A DNA stretch of 15,941 nucleotides from JADFMN01 sp964529975 (GTDB lineage Bacteria > Armatimonadota > Fimbriimonadia > Fimbriimonadales > Fimbriimonadaceae). The notes under the pieces are model-generated. The model did no database searches. It saw nothing but the letters and a program-made list of their open reading frames with translations, and was not told the origin of the DNA. A program made the translations under genes and the position numbers. Of the stretch, positions 6,832 to 13,807 are shown in pieces. The stretch is taken from NCBI GenBank assembly GCA_964529975.1, contig CAZGXW010000060.1, forward strand, positions 1 to 15,941, in the 5' to 3' direction. Position 1 is the first letter of the stretch, and the number at the start of each line of letters is the position of its first letter.

Positions 6832-7908
6832 GTGACCTGTCCGCTCTCTGCACTCGCTCTCGTCATCGCAGCCATGCCGGCACAACAGGGAAGCCTGACG
6901 ACCACTTCGTCTGCTCCCTTGGCTACGGCCCTTGGTCCCACCGACAAGATAAAGTTTGGCCACTACTTCCAGTTCCAGTTTCGGGACACCGACCAGGCAG
7001 GGAAGTCGCAGCACAGTTTCGAGTTGCGCCGGTTCCGCTTCGGCATGACCATGGAAGTGAACCCTCAAGCGACTGTCAAGGCGTCGTTTGATATGGCAGC
7101 CGGCACTAACCGCAGCACCGCCGAACTCAAGGACGCGCTCTTGATGTACAAGCCGGAGGGCTCGAAGGGCCTCGTGGTCACGGCGGGGCAGTTCTCCGCG
7201 CCATTCGGCTATGAGACTCCGACCTCGTCGAGCAGCCTCGAGTTTCCGGAGCGCGTCGGCTACAACAAGACGCTCTTCAACGACGAGCGACTGCGCGGCA
7301 TGATGGTTGAGCAGACTTTCGATGGCGGGGTAACAGGCTACGCAGGCGTCGTCAACGCGCTTTCGACCAAGGACGCAGAACAGTCGGCCCTAGCTCCCGG
7401 CGCCGGTGCAAGGTCGGCGGGATTTGCGGGGATCAAGGTCAAGTCTGGCCACGATGTCTACGGCATCGGGTACTTTGCCGGCAAGCGTCCCGAATTCACC
7501 GGCGGAGGCGGAACGTCCCCCGAGGTCGATCGCTCGTTCCTCTACGCCGACGCCCAGTTGAACCAGATCGCAGGCACCAGCTTCTACTTCCGCGGGGAAG
7601 TGATGACCGGCAAAGATCGTGTTCCCTCGACGACCGGCGGCCCACTCAAGGTCGCGACCGACATGACCGGCTACACGACCGTCCTCGGCTACGCAGTCGA
7701 CAAGAAGAACGACCTATTCACGCGGTACAGCGTGTTCGACACGGATACCGCGATCGACGGCGATGCGCAAAGCGAACTCGGATTCGGCTGGCGGCACCAC
7801 CTCGGTTCGGGAGCGTCGTTCTCGCTAACGCACGAGATCTTCCGTGACAATTCGGTGGCGAACAGCCCCTACGGCGTGACCACCGCTCGCCTGCAGTTCA
7901 AGTTCTAA
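6832..7908 (+). CDS. Second OprP/OprO-like porin, paralog without coiled coil
   Basis: A 358-aa outer-membrane barrel protein. It shares many blocks with the first porin, for example SFELRRFRFGM versus SFNLRRIRMGG, AELKDALL versus AELKDAIL, GQFSAPFGYE versus GQFSMPLGYE, and MTGKDRVP versus MMGKDRIP. It ends in LQFKF, with the terminal Phe of barrels. The GTG at 6832 is used because GGGGGAGGA (6816-6824) precedes it and no earlier in-frame start is seen. The resulting signal peptide (about 18 residues, ending near MPAQQ) is short and has no positive charge at its N-terminus, which is unusual. The barrel starts near residue 38 with no coiled coil. It follows pstB and precedes a strong terminator, so it probably ends the phosphate operon. 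Confidence 0.82.
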   Translation: MTCPLSALALVIAAMPAQQGSLTTTSSAPLATALGPTDKIKFGHYFQFQFRDTDQAGKSQHSFELRRFRFGMTMEVNPQATVKASFDMAAGTNRSTAELKDALLMYKPEGSKGLVVTAGQFSAPFGYETPTSSSSLEFPERVGYNKTLFNDERLRGMMVEQTFDGGVTGYAGVVNALSTKDAEQSALAPGAGARSAGFAGIKVKSGHDVYGIGYFAGKRPEFTGGGGTSPEVDRSFLYADAQLNQIAGTSFYFRGEVMTGKDRVPSTTGGPLKVATDMTGYTTVLGYAVDKKNDLFTRYSVFDTDTAIDGDAQSELGFGWRHHLGSGASFSLTHEIFRDNSVANSPYGVTTARLQFKF

Positions 7909-7932
7909 TCGTCCCACCTACCCCCAGAACAG

Positions 7933-7965
7933 CCCCTGGTCGAAAGACCAGGGGTTTTCTCTTTT
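7933..7965 (+). terminator. Intrinsic terminator of the porin-pst-porin block
   Basis: CCCCTGGTC (7933-7941) pairs with GACCAGGGG (7946-7954) around a GAAA tetraloop, followed by TTTTCTCTTTTT. This is a textbook plus-strand terminator 24 bases after the second porin's stop codon. Confidence 0.93.
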
Positions 7966-8039
7966 TGCGCCAGCAGAGTTGCCGGAATCGCTAGCATCAA
8001 GCCCGTTGGGCGAGAACCTTGTAGCCGTGCCATCCAGGC

Positions 8040-8243
8040 ATGGTCACTTCGACGCACCTGGTCCGAGACATCTGCGAGCGAGAACTCATCGAGCGCTATC
8101 GCCGCGTCCATGCCAAGCCCGCAGTCGGGAACCCAAGCCTGACGAGGGAAGACAAAGGCTTCATCGTCCCATCCTCCTCCAACGACCTGAAGGCGGCCAT
8201 CGACGGAACGGCCGCTCAAGGTCGCATCGACATCTACGCGTAG
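8040..8243 (+). CDS. Small hypothetical protein, 67 aa
   Basis: I do not recognise this protein. It is charged and soluble, with a helical N-terminus (VRDICERELIERYRRVH) and a C-terminus ending GRIDIYA. No signal peptide or membrane helix is seen. Support for a real gene: it sits alone between two plus-strand terminators, so a separate transcript ending at 8303 makes sense; its codons favour C/G at the third position like its neighbours; and the overlapping minus-strand frame would run through both terminator hairpins. Against it: there is no clear Shine-Dalgarno before ATG 8040 and it is short. An unidentified small RNA in the same interval is an alternative. Confidence 0.45.
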   Translation: MVTSTHLVRDICERELIERYRRVHAKPAVGNPSLTREDKGFIVPSSSNDLKAAIDGTAAQGRIDIYA

Positions 8244-8269
8244 CAAATCGGTTCTTTGTAATCCGAATC

Positions 8270-8303
8270 GCCGCTGGCCCAAAAGGCCAGCGGCTCTTTT
8301 CTT
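8270..8303 (+). terminator. Intrinsic terminator after the 67-aa ORF
   Basis: CCGCTGGCC (8271-8279) pairs with GGCCAGCGG (8285-8293), extended by G8270-C8294, around a CAAAA loop, and is followed by CTCTTTTCTT. It ends transcription on the plus strand, facing the convergent subtilisin gene whose stop codon begins at 8302. Confidence 0.88.
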
Positions 8304-9540
8304 ATCGACGCGTCGCGTAGATTGTCGGAACAGTCGCCTGAGCGTTCAACAAGGCCTGCCAATCGACGAGCAGCCCTAGTTCGCCCGCGTAGAGGGGATT
8401 GAACTGGTCGATGTTCTGACCGATAACGTCCAGTAGCGAGCGAACCTGACTGGGAGTCCAGACAGCGCGCTTACGCGCTGTGTCCGCAAGGCAACCTGCG
8501 ACGAACGGAGAGGCGAACGACGTGCCCGACCACCCCATCATTCCGCCCTTCCACCAAGCGCCGGCAATGCTCACCGACGGGGCAGCCTGACGAAGGTGGC
8601 CGTCCCAGTTGCTAAAGTCGGCCTTCCTGTACTTGGCGTCCACGCCGCTTACGCCGATGACTTCGGTGAACCGAGACGGATAGAGCGCGCGGTCCGTGCT
8701 GTCGTTACCGGATCCAGCAACCACGAGAAGCCCCATTCCGTCCGCCCACTCGATCACGTCACCTAGCGCGGCAGGTTGGTCCACAGCGCCAAGGCTGACG
8801 TTCGCGATCTCGCATCCGTTGTTCACGGCGAACACCAGGCCCTTGATGATCGACCAGGACGTCGCAATCCCGTCACTGTCGGCAACGCGGGCAACCGCGA
8901 TCTTCGCATAGGGAGCGACAGTCGCAATGATGCTGGTCACGAACGTCCCGTGGCCCACAGCCTCGTCAAACTCACCGTTGCCGTTAGTGTCCACTCCCGC
9001 GGGCCAGTCATACGCCGAACCTGCTCCAATGGCGTCGTATGTGGCGATCACATTCCGCCACAGCACTGGCTGACGCGGAGACAGTCCGGTGTCGAGCACG
9101 GCGACGCGCACTTCGCGGTCGAGCCCGCCGACCAACAAAGTCGGTCGCCATTTGATCTGCTTCAAATAGTCTTGATTGAAGGCCACACCGTGGCCAGTGT
9201 CAAAGATCGCAGGGATCGTGCTACCAACGCGCCCCCGAATGTCGTGCGGTCGCTGGTCCGCGCCCTCTGGCGAGTCTAAGGGAAGATCGTCCTCGACCCA
9301 AACGACGCGCGGGTCGAGCATCATTTCTTGCTCAACTTGCTCCTTCCGAGCCTCGTCGACGCCATACAGGACGAACGGGCCGCCAGGTGTGTTGTCGATG
9401 TAGCGAATGCTGTAAGACTTAGCAATTGCTAAGGCTTGCGCCGGATCGACGAGGTTGGTGATAAGAAGCGCCTCAGCGGCGCGAGCCCAAGCCGGAACCA
9501 ATGTCAGGCCGAGGCAGACCAAGAACAGTAACCGCTTCAT
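8302..9540 (-). CDS. Secreted subtilisin-like serine protease (S8 family)
   Basis: A 412-aa exported protease. From ATG 9540 it starts with a signal peptide (MKRLLFLVCLGLTLVPAWARA). Residues about 22-85 (ending RVVWVEDD) look like an I9-type propeptide. The catalytic triad is Asp150 (AVLDTGLS), His198 (GHGTF) and Ser341 (GTSFASP), with oxyanion Asn279 (GSGND), so it should be active. DTNGNGEFDE (184-193), just before the His motif, resembles a calcium-binding loop. The start at 9540 rather than an upstream in-frame one is chosen because ATGA overlaps the stop of the CHAT gene and the signal peptide then begins at residue 1. It is the last gene of a four-gene operon. Its substrate is unknown; cleavage by or of the CHAT system is only a hypothesis. 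Confidence 0.93.
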   Translation of the reverse strand: MKRLLFLVCLGLTLVPAWARAAEALLITNLVDPAQALAIAKSYSIRYIDNTPGGPFVLYGVDEARKEQVEQEMMLDPRVVWVEDDLPLDSPEGADQRPHDIRGRVGSTIPAIFDTGHGVAFNQDYLKQIKWRPTLLVGGLDREVRVAVLDTGLSPRQPVLWRNVIATYDAIGAGSAYDWPAGVDTNGNGEFDEAVGHGTFVTSIIATVAPYAKIAVARVADSDGIATSWSIIKGLVFAVNNGCEIANVSLGAVDQPAALGDVIEWADGMGLLVVAGSGNDSTDRALYPSRFTEVIGVSGVDAKYRKADFSNWDGHLRQAAPSVSIAGAWWKGGMMGWSGTSFASPFVAGCLADTARKRAVWTPSQVRSLLDVIGQNIDQFNPLYAGELGLLVDWQALLNAQATVPTIYATRR

Positions 9541-12101
9541 GGTGATTGATAGCCCCCGAAAGTGGCCATCGCCCCCCAATAGTATGGATGGGCGTATTTT
9601 GATCGGACAGCCGAACGTCCTGCACGAACGCTGTCCAATACCGGCGCACCAACTTTGAGAGACGAATAGTACGGATCAGTAAAGATTGAGGAGGCGCGAT
9701 CGTCGAGCGGCCATGCACTTGCAACTACAGATTCGGCGCCCAGAGCAAGCGCGGCACGCACGAGTCCGTCCGGTTCGTTGCTCTCGACAGTGCTGATCGA
9801 ACCCGCCTCGCACGCTGACATGGTGACGAGCCGTGGCCGAACGGTTGCACGCGCTATCTCTGCCGCGAAGACTCGGTCGTCCTCGAACTGCAAGTACGAG
9901 AACATCGGGTTCCAAGGGTTGAGCGCCGCGTGCGTCGCGATGTGCATCAAGTCGAACTGCCCTCCAAGGAGCGACTCTCTTGCCTCGCCTGCCGTGCGGC
10001 AGACTCGTGCGTTCGGGAACAGCCCAACGATCGTTTCGACCTCATGCCGGATATGAGGAAGCGCAGGCGAGTCGAGATACCAAATCAGGACGGAATCCGG
10101 AAGAATGCCGCCTGAGTAAAGCTTCCGAAACCCAGGGGCCAATGAAAGGACAGGTTCGTGCCGACCCCCGGCGATGACCGGCCAGGGCAGGTGCCAGAGC
10201 GCTTCGTCAGGGAGCACGGTCTGCCCGTCCCGAGAAGGGGCGTAGCCGAGGTCTCGAGCAAACGTGGCCGCGGACGCTTCTACTCTGGTCGCACTAGCGT
10301 CAACAAACACCATCGGCTCGAGAAGGTCAAAGCCAAGCCAACGCGTCCTGTTCTCGAACTCCTCCCGAGGTCCCATCCGCACCGCCTCGCTGCCTTCGAC
10401 GCGGAAGTAGGAATCGTCGGCAAGAACGTATGTCAAGTCGCTGGATTGGGGAGTCTTTCTCCTCGGCTCTGCGAACAGCAGTCCCTCTGCTTCGTGCCAC
10501 GCCCTTCGCCACGAGGCCACGTCGATCCGCTGGCCGCGGCGAGTACCCCCTAGGTCGTCGAGACCGATCTCCTCGCGTATCTGCTCGCGAAGTTCTCCGA
10601 GTTTCAGGGCCGCATCACTGGAGAATGCGCCTCGGCTCGCACCCAAGATCTCGTCGATCAAAGCGACAGACCTGGCCTCTCCGACGACGTCCAGCGCCTC
10701 TTGAACGCTCTCCTGGGTAGGGTCGTTCAAGAGAACTCCCAAGTACTCGCGCAACGCCGCGTCTTTGTCGCGCAAGAAGTGTTGCTTTGCGACCGTAGAT
10801 TGGTGGATCGAGCGCGACCTCCACATCGCACCGGCCATGTCGCGGTACGCGGCAAGGCGGTCTCCGTGAGGCGACGTGCGCGCGCTGGCCGCGTGCATCC
10901 GCCACTCGAGGTCAACCAGACCGTGCCTGTGAACGATCGTGCGACCTCGCTCGAGTGCGTCGTTGTCTCCTGCCATCTCGCACAGCACGAACAACATCTC
11001 CGCGGTCCGCCTTCGAAGGCTGCTCCGCTCAAGTTCCTCCGTGAGTCGGAGCACGTCTGTGTGATGGACTGCGCCCCGTGACACCAAGCGCGCTTGCACC
11101 ACGAGCGATTTCGCGATCGCCGCTCCCGCGTCGTTCTTGAGCCGCCGAAACGTCGCCCTCGCGCGTTCTGCGCTGTGCACGGCAGCATCGGTGTTGCCGA
11201 GCATCATCTCGGCCTCGGCAATGCCAAGGAAGCACTGCCCCTTGTTGAATGCGAGCCCCGCGATTCCGCGAGATCCCAAGGAGTCATGGAACGCCTGCTT
11301 CGCCTCGACCGGCATGTTCAAGCGCAAGTAGGTCTCACCCAAGTGCTGCTCGTTGCGAGCATGTTCCTCACCACTTAGGTCGAAGGTCGACCTAAGTCGG
11401 AGCAGCCGCTGTAGCGCGCTCTCATACCTTCCAGCCATCAAGTCAGCCTGAGCGAGGTTCTGCTCGGCAAGCGCGGCATAGTGGGGAAGGGCGTGGCTTT
11501 CGAAGTAGCCGAGCGCCCGATCGGCGTGTTCGCGCACCGAGGTCGCGCTTCCATAGTCGATCTCCGCTGTCGAGAGACCAAGCCAAGCGGCCGCCTGCTC
11601 TAGCCCAGTCAGGTCTTGCAATGCCCGTTTCAAGAAAGGGATCGCCTTCTCGACCTGGTCAGCCCAAAGGAGGGCGTTTCCTGCATTGAGGGCCGCGCGA
11701 CCGGCCTCTTCTCCGTCGAGGGCTGTCAAAAGGCGCTCCGCCAAAGCTACCGCGCGCGCGACCCGGCCCGCACGAGCGAGGGAGTCGATCGCGCCTACCG
11801 CCATCGAGGCATCGCCGCCATCCGACTCTGCCCGCAAAAAAGCGTTTGCGCTCGCCAACCACTTTTGGTCGAGCCGGTGTTTCACCCCTCGAAACCGATG
11901 GGCCCAAGCCGCTCGATCGCCAGAAAAGCCTTCCCCCGCGGCGCACAGCCGACGTGCGAGTCCGGGGTCTTCGCCCAGGGCATGACGGAGTCGGTCGAAG
12001 AGCACCGACTCGAAGCCTGCGCGAGAGTCTGCGACCAGGCTGCGCGCCCGCGCGACCGAGCGCGAACTCTCGATCAATCCGACCAGGTCTGCGTCCGTCA
12101 T
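9537..12101 (-). CDS. TPR-CHAT domain protein (caspase-like protease)
   Basis: An 854-aa protein without signal peptide or membrane helix, so probably cytoplasmic. Residues about 75-430 are helical pairs of the tetratricopeptide type (for example AALAEQNLAQADLMAGRYESALQRL in two adjacent helices), probably a sensing or docking surface. The C-terminal part, about 600-854, is a CHAT domain, the clan CD protease fold of caspases. It has catalytic His724 in HIATHA, Cys764 in MSACEAG, and the closing HPYYWGAMATFGG, so both catalytic residues are kept. The ATG at 12101 overlaps the previous gene's stop as ATGA. Known relatives include the protease of the Cas7-11 craspase complex and CHAT effectors of conflict systems. 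No CRISPR genes are here, so the trigger and substrate are unknown. Confidence 0.92.
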   Translation of the reverse strand: MTDADLVGLIESSRSVARARSLVADSRAGFESVLFDRLRHALGEDPGLARRLCAAGEGFSGDRAAWAHRFRGVKHRLDQKWLASANAFLRAESDGGDASMAVGAIDSLARAGRVARAVALAERLLTALDGEEAGRAALNAGNALLWADQVEKAIPFLKRALQDLTGLEQAAAWLGLSTAEIDYGSATSVREHADRALGYFESHALPHYAALAEQNLAQADLMAGRYESALQRLLRLRSTFDLSGEEHARNEQHLGETYLRLNMPVEAKQAFHDSLGSRGIAGLAFNKGQCFLGIAEAEMMLGNTDAAVHSAERARATFRRLKNDAGAAIAKSLVVQARLVSRGAVHHTDVLRLTEELERSSLRRRTAEMLFVLCEMAGDNDALERGRTIVHRHGLVDLEWRMHAASARTSPHGDRLAAYRDMAGAMWRSRSIHQSTVAKQHFLRDKDAALREYLGVLLNDPTQESVQEALDVVGEARSVALIDEILGASRGAFSSDAALKLGELREQIREEIGLDDLGGTRRGQRIDVASWRRAWHEAEGLLFAEPRRKTPQSSDLTYVLADDSYFRVEGSEAVRMGPREEFENRTRWLGFDLLEPMVFVDASATRVEASAATFARDLGYAPSRDGQTVLPDEALWHLPWPVIAGGRHEPVLSLAPGFRKLYSGGILPDSVLIWYLDSPALPHIRHEVETIVGLFPNARVCRTAGEARESLLGGQFDLMHIATHAALNPWNPMFSYLQFEDDRVFAAEIARATVRPRLVTMSACEAGSISTVESNEPDGLVRAALALGAESVVASAWPLDDRASSIFTDPYYSSLKVGAPVLDSVRAGRSAVRSKYAHPYYWGAMATFGGYQSP

Positions 12102-12619
12102 GGCTCTCGCCCAGGAGGGCTGATGCTCAATGTCCGACCGTCGCGATGCAAGGAAAGCGACGGCATCGACGCACCAGGCGAAAGAAATTCGAACCGTCCC
12201 TCTTCGTCCACCACGGCCACATCTTCACCGCACACGACGGTCCACCCTGGGCCGGGCGCCTGTCCCACGACGCGCCATCCGCGCGTCTCGCGAACGTACA
12301 TCAGCCGGACAGAGTCCGACTCGGCCTCGTACGCCACATGGACCACGTCGGCCGCCTGACCCCTTGCGCCAGCCGCCTGGAACGTAGATGTCACGATTCG
12401 CATCAAGACCGCCTCAGTCCGCGGGAACAACGCTTTTGCAGAGTCCGCGACCTCGGGCGGACAAGCGAACTTTTCGGCCCTCAAGAGAAGAGCCATCCGC
12501 GTCAACTGAGCCAGCCGCAAAGACTCGCGGGCTGTCAAGGCCCCAAGGTCGGAGACGGGCCTCTCGCCAAAGGCCGCCTCCACCAGCCTGGTCAGACGTT
12601 CGTTCGGTCGTAGCATCAT
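12098..12619 (-). CDS. Hypothetical protein between sigma factor and CHAT gene, 173 aa
   Basis: I do not recognise the family. From ATG 12619 the N-terminal half (about 1-85) is helical. The C-terminal part, about 90-168, reads as short beta strands (DVVHVAYEAE, SVRLMYVRE, WRVVGQ, WTVVCG, EDVAVVDEEGRFEFL, PSLSLHRDGRTLSIS), resembling a small beta-sandwich. There is no membrane helix and no zinc-binding HXXXCXXC, so it is not a classic anti-sigma factor. The start at 12619 is well supported: GGGAGG lies 5 bases upstream and ATGA overlaps the sigma stop. A longer in-frame extension lies wholly in the sigma gene. Its place suggests a regulator or adaptor linking sigma factor and CHAT protein; that is inference. 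Confidence 0.8.
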   Translation of the reverse strand: MMLRPNERLTRLVEAAFGERPVSDLGALTARESLRLAQLTRMALLLRAEKFACPPEVADSAKALFPRTEAVLMRIVTSTFQAAGARGQAADVVHVAYEAESDSVRLMYVRETRGWRVVGQAPGPGWTVVCGEDVAVVDEEGRFEFLSPGASMPSLSLHRDGRTLSISPPGREP

Positions 12620-13245
12620 GCCTTCCTCCCTTTTGAGCCTCGGCTCAACTCGGCTGATACATCGTCCCCGGCAAAAAAGCCTGCCTTCGCCAATAGCGCG
12701 CGGAGCGACTCGATGCACCTGGCCCGAGTCGGACCGATAGACCCGATCGGGATACCGAGACGTTGCGAGATGTCCTGGTACGAGGGCTCGTCTTCGAGAT
12801 ATAGCGCGGAAAGCAACTGCCTGCACTTTTCCCTGAGGTCGGAGATCGCTTGTGTCACGACCTCGACGGAGACGCTGAACTCGGCGACTTCGTCGGCAGC
12901 GTTTTGCTCGTCAGCGAGCAATTCGTCGAGGCCGCGCGATTCGTCGTCGATCGTCACGTACTTTTGCGAAACTCGCTTCACGCGGAATGCCTCGCGCGAT
13001 GCCGTCACGCTCAGCCAACCCCCGAGAGCGTCGGGGTTGTCGATGCGGTCAAGGTTCTTGTACAGGGTCAAGAAGGTCGACTGCGTGACGTCCGCTGCGT
13101 CGTCGTTGTTCAATCCGGCACGGCGGGCAATGGAATAGACCAATCCTGAAAACCGCTCGACCAATGCGTCCCAGGCCCGTGCGTCGCCTGCATGGCACCG
13201 CCGCACGAGCCGCGTCAAATCGGGACCCGCAACCTGCGACCCCAT
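12616..13245 (-). CDS. ECF-like sigma-70 family RNA polymerase sigma factor
   Basis: A 209-aa alternative sigma factor with only regions 2 and 4. Region 2 spans about 23-90 (AWDALVERFSGLVYSIARRAG, DVTQSTFLTLYKNL in the -10 recognition part). A linker covers 91-130, and region 4 spans about 133-186 (SYQDISQRLGIPIGSIGPTRAR is the -35 helix-turn-helix). It is the first gene of the minus-strand operon and probably directs transcription of that operon or of the divergent gene. ATG 13245 has no Shine-Dalgarno. A TACACT hexamer (13260-13255) 9 bases upstream could be a -10 for an almost leaderless mRNA. The specific ECF group cannot be assigned by eye. Confidence 0.92.
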   Translation of the reverse strand: MGSQVAGPDLTRLVRRCHAGDARAWDALVERFSGLVYSIARRAGLNNDDAADVTQSTFLTLYKNLDRIDNPDALGGWLSVTASREAFRVKRVSQKYVTIDDESRGLDELLADEQNAADEVAEFSVSVEVVTQAISDLREKCRQLLSALYLEDEPSYQDISQRLGIPIGSIGPTRARCIESLRALLAKAGFFAGDDVSAELSRGSKGRKA

Positions 13246-13296
13246 TGCAGGGCCAGTGTATCACAGCGTTGCCCCGCCTCCTCGTCCTTCTCGATA

Positions 13297-13320
13297 GTCG
13301 CCTGCAAATCTGCAGGCGAC
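13297..13320. promoter_or_regulatory. Perfect inverted repeat in sigma/secreted-protein divergent region
   Basis: GTCGCCTGCA (13297-13306) and TGCAGGCGAC (13311-13320) are exact inverted copies around a 4-base spacer AATC. The element sits in the 91-base gap between the divergent sigma gene (13245) and secreted-protein gene (13337), 7 bases before the latter's Shine-Dalgarno. It could be an operator acting on both genes or an RNA hairpin in the plus-strand leader. No T run follows, so it is not a terminator. Confidence 0.6.
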
Positions 13321-13336
13321 ACCGATTGGAGAGGAA

Positions 13337-13717
13337 ATGAAACTCAGAACACTGACCACAGCAATCTTTTTCGTCGCGATCTTCGCGCTTGCAGTGACAG
13401 CGGGCAACGACGTCCGATGGATGGCGAAACTCAGCGGCGTCGGCAAGGGCAAGGCCGCGTACAAAGTCAACTTCGACAACAGAGCGACCAACTCCGAACT
13501 GCAAATCGAGTGCGAGAACCTCGCGAGAAACGCCAACTACACGGTCATCATCGACGACCAATACGTTTGGCAATCGAGAACGAACGGATTTGGGACGTTC
13601 GAGATCCGCGAGCGATGGACCGGATCACCGATCAAAGTCGCGGCAGGAACCCCGGTCGTCGTGATCGACGAGGCGTCGGGCAGAAAAGTACTCAGCGGCA
13701 CGTTCTTCCAAAACTGA
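13337..13717 (+). CDS. Small secreted protein of unknown function, 126 aa
   Basis: The protein has a clear signal peptide (MKLRTLTTAIFFVAIFALAV, cleavage near TAG at 20-23) and a mature part of about 100 residues rich in short beta strands (AAYKVNFDN, ELQIECENL, YTVIID, PVVVID), probably a single beta-sandwich. I do not recognise a named family, and no catalytic motif stands out. GGAGAGG (13328-13334) directly precedes the ATG, and a strong terminator follows, so this is a monocistronic gene. It diverges from the sigma-factor operon with a palindrome between them, which makes it a candidate target of that sigma factor or its protease pathway; this is inference from position. Confidence 0.85.
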   Translation: MKLRTLTTAIFFVAIFALAVTAGNDVRWMAKLSGVGKGKAAYKVNFDNRATNSELQIECENLARNANYTVIIDDQYVWQSRTNGFGTFEIRERWTGSPIKVAAGTPVVVIDEASGRKVLSGTFFQN

Positions 13718-13776
13718 CTTCCCCCTGGAGAGGACTTGAAAAGCAGGTCCAACTGACCTCAGAGAGTAACCCTGGT

Positions 13777-13807
13777 TGGCCGAAGCGAAATGCTTCGGCC
13801 ACTTTTT
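13777..13807 (+). terminator. Intrinsic terminator after the secreted protein gene
   Basis: GGCCGAAGC (13778-13786) pairs with GCTTCGGCC (13792-13800), extended by T13777-A13801, around a GAAAT loop, followed by CTTTTT. It terminates plus-strand transcription. Its T run touches the stop codon of the convergent GH65-like gene at 13807-13809. Confidence 0.9.

Noticed and set aside
7905..8282. 125-codon open frame on the minus strand between the second porin and the subtilisin gene
   Set aside because: It runs antisense through two clear plus-strand terminators and the 67-codon ORF, its end overlaps the porin stop, and its composition looks like the reverse of coding or hairpin sequence.
11616..12613. 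Long plus-strand open frames opposite the CHAT and 173-aa genes
   Set aside because: They are arginine- and proline-rich shadows of the real minus-strand genes, with no ribosome site or recognisable domain.
12620..12826. 69-codon N-terminal extension of the 173-aa protein
   Set aside because: It lies wholly inside the sigma-factor gene in another frame, while ATG 12619 has a strong Shine-Dalgarno and an ATGA overlap.
8302..13245. The CHAT gene as part of a CRISPR craspase system
   Set aside because: No Cas gene or repeat array is in the window; the CHAT protein's partners here are a sigma factor and a subtilisin.
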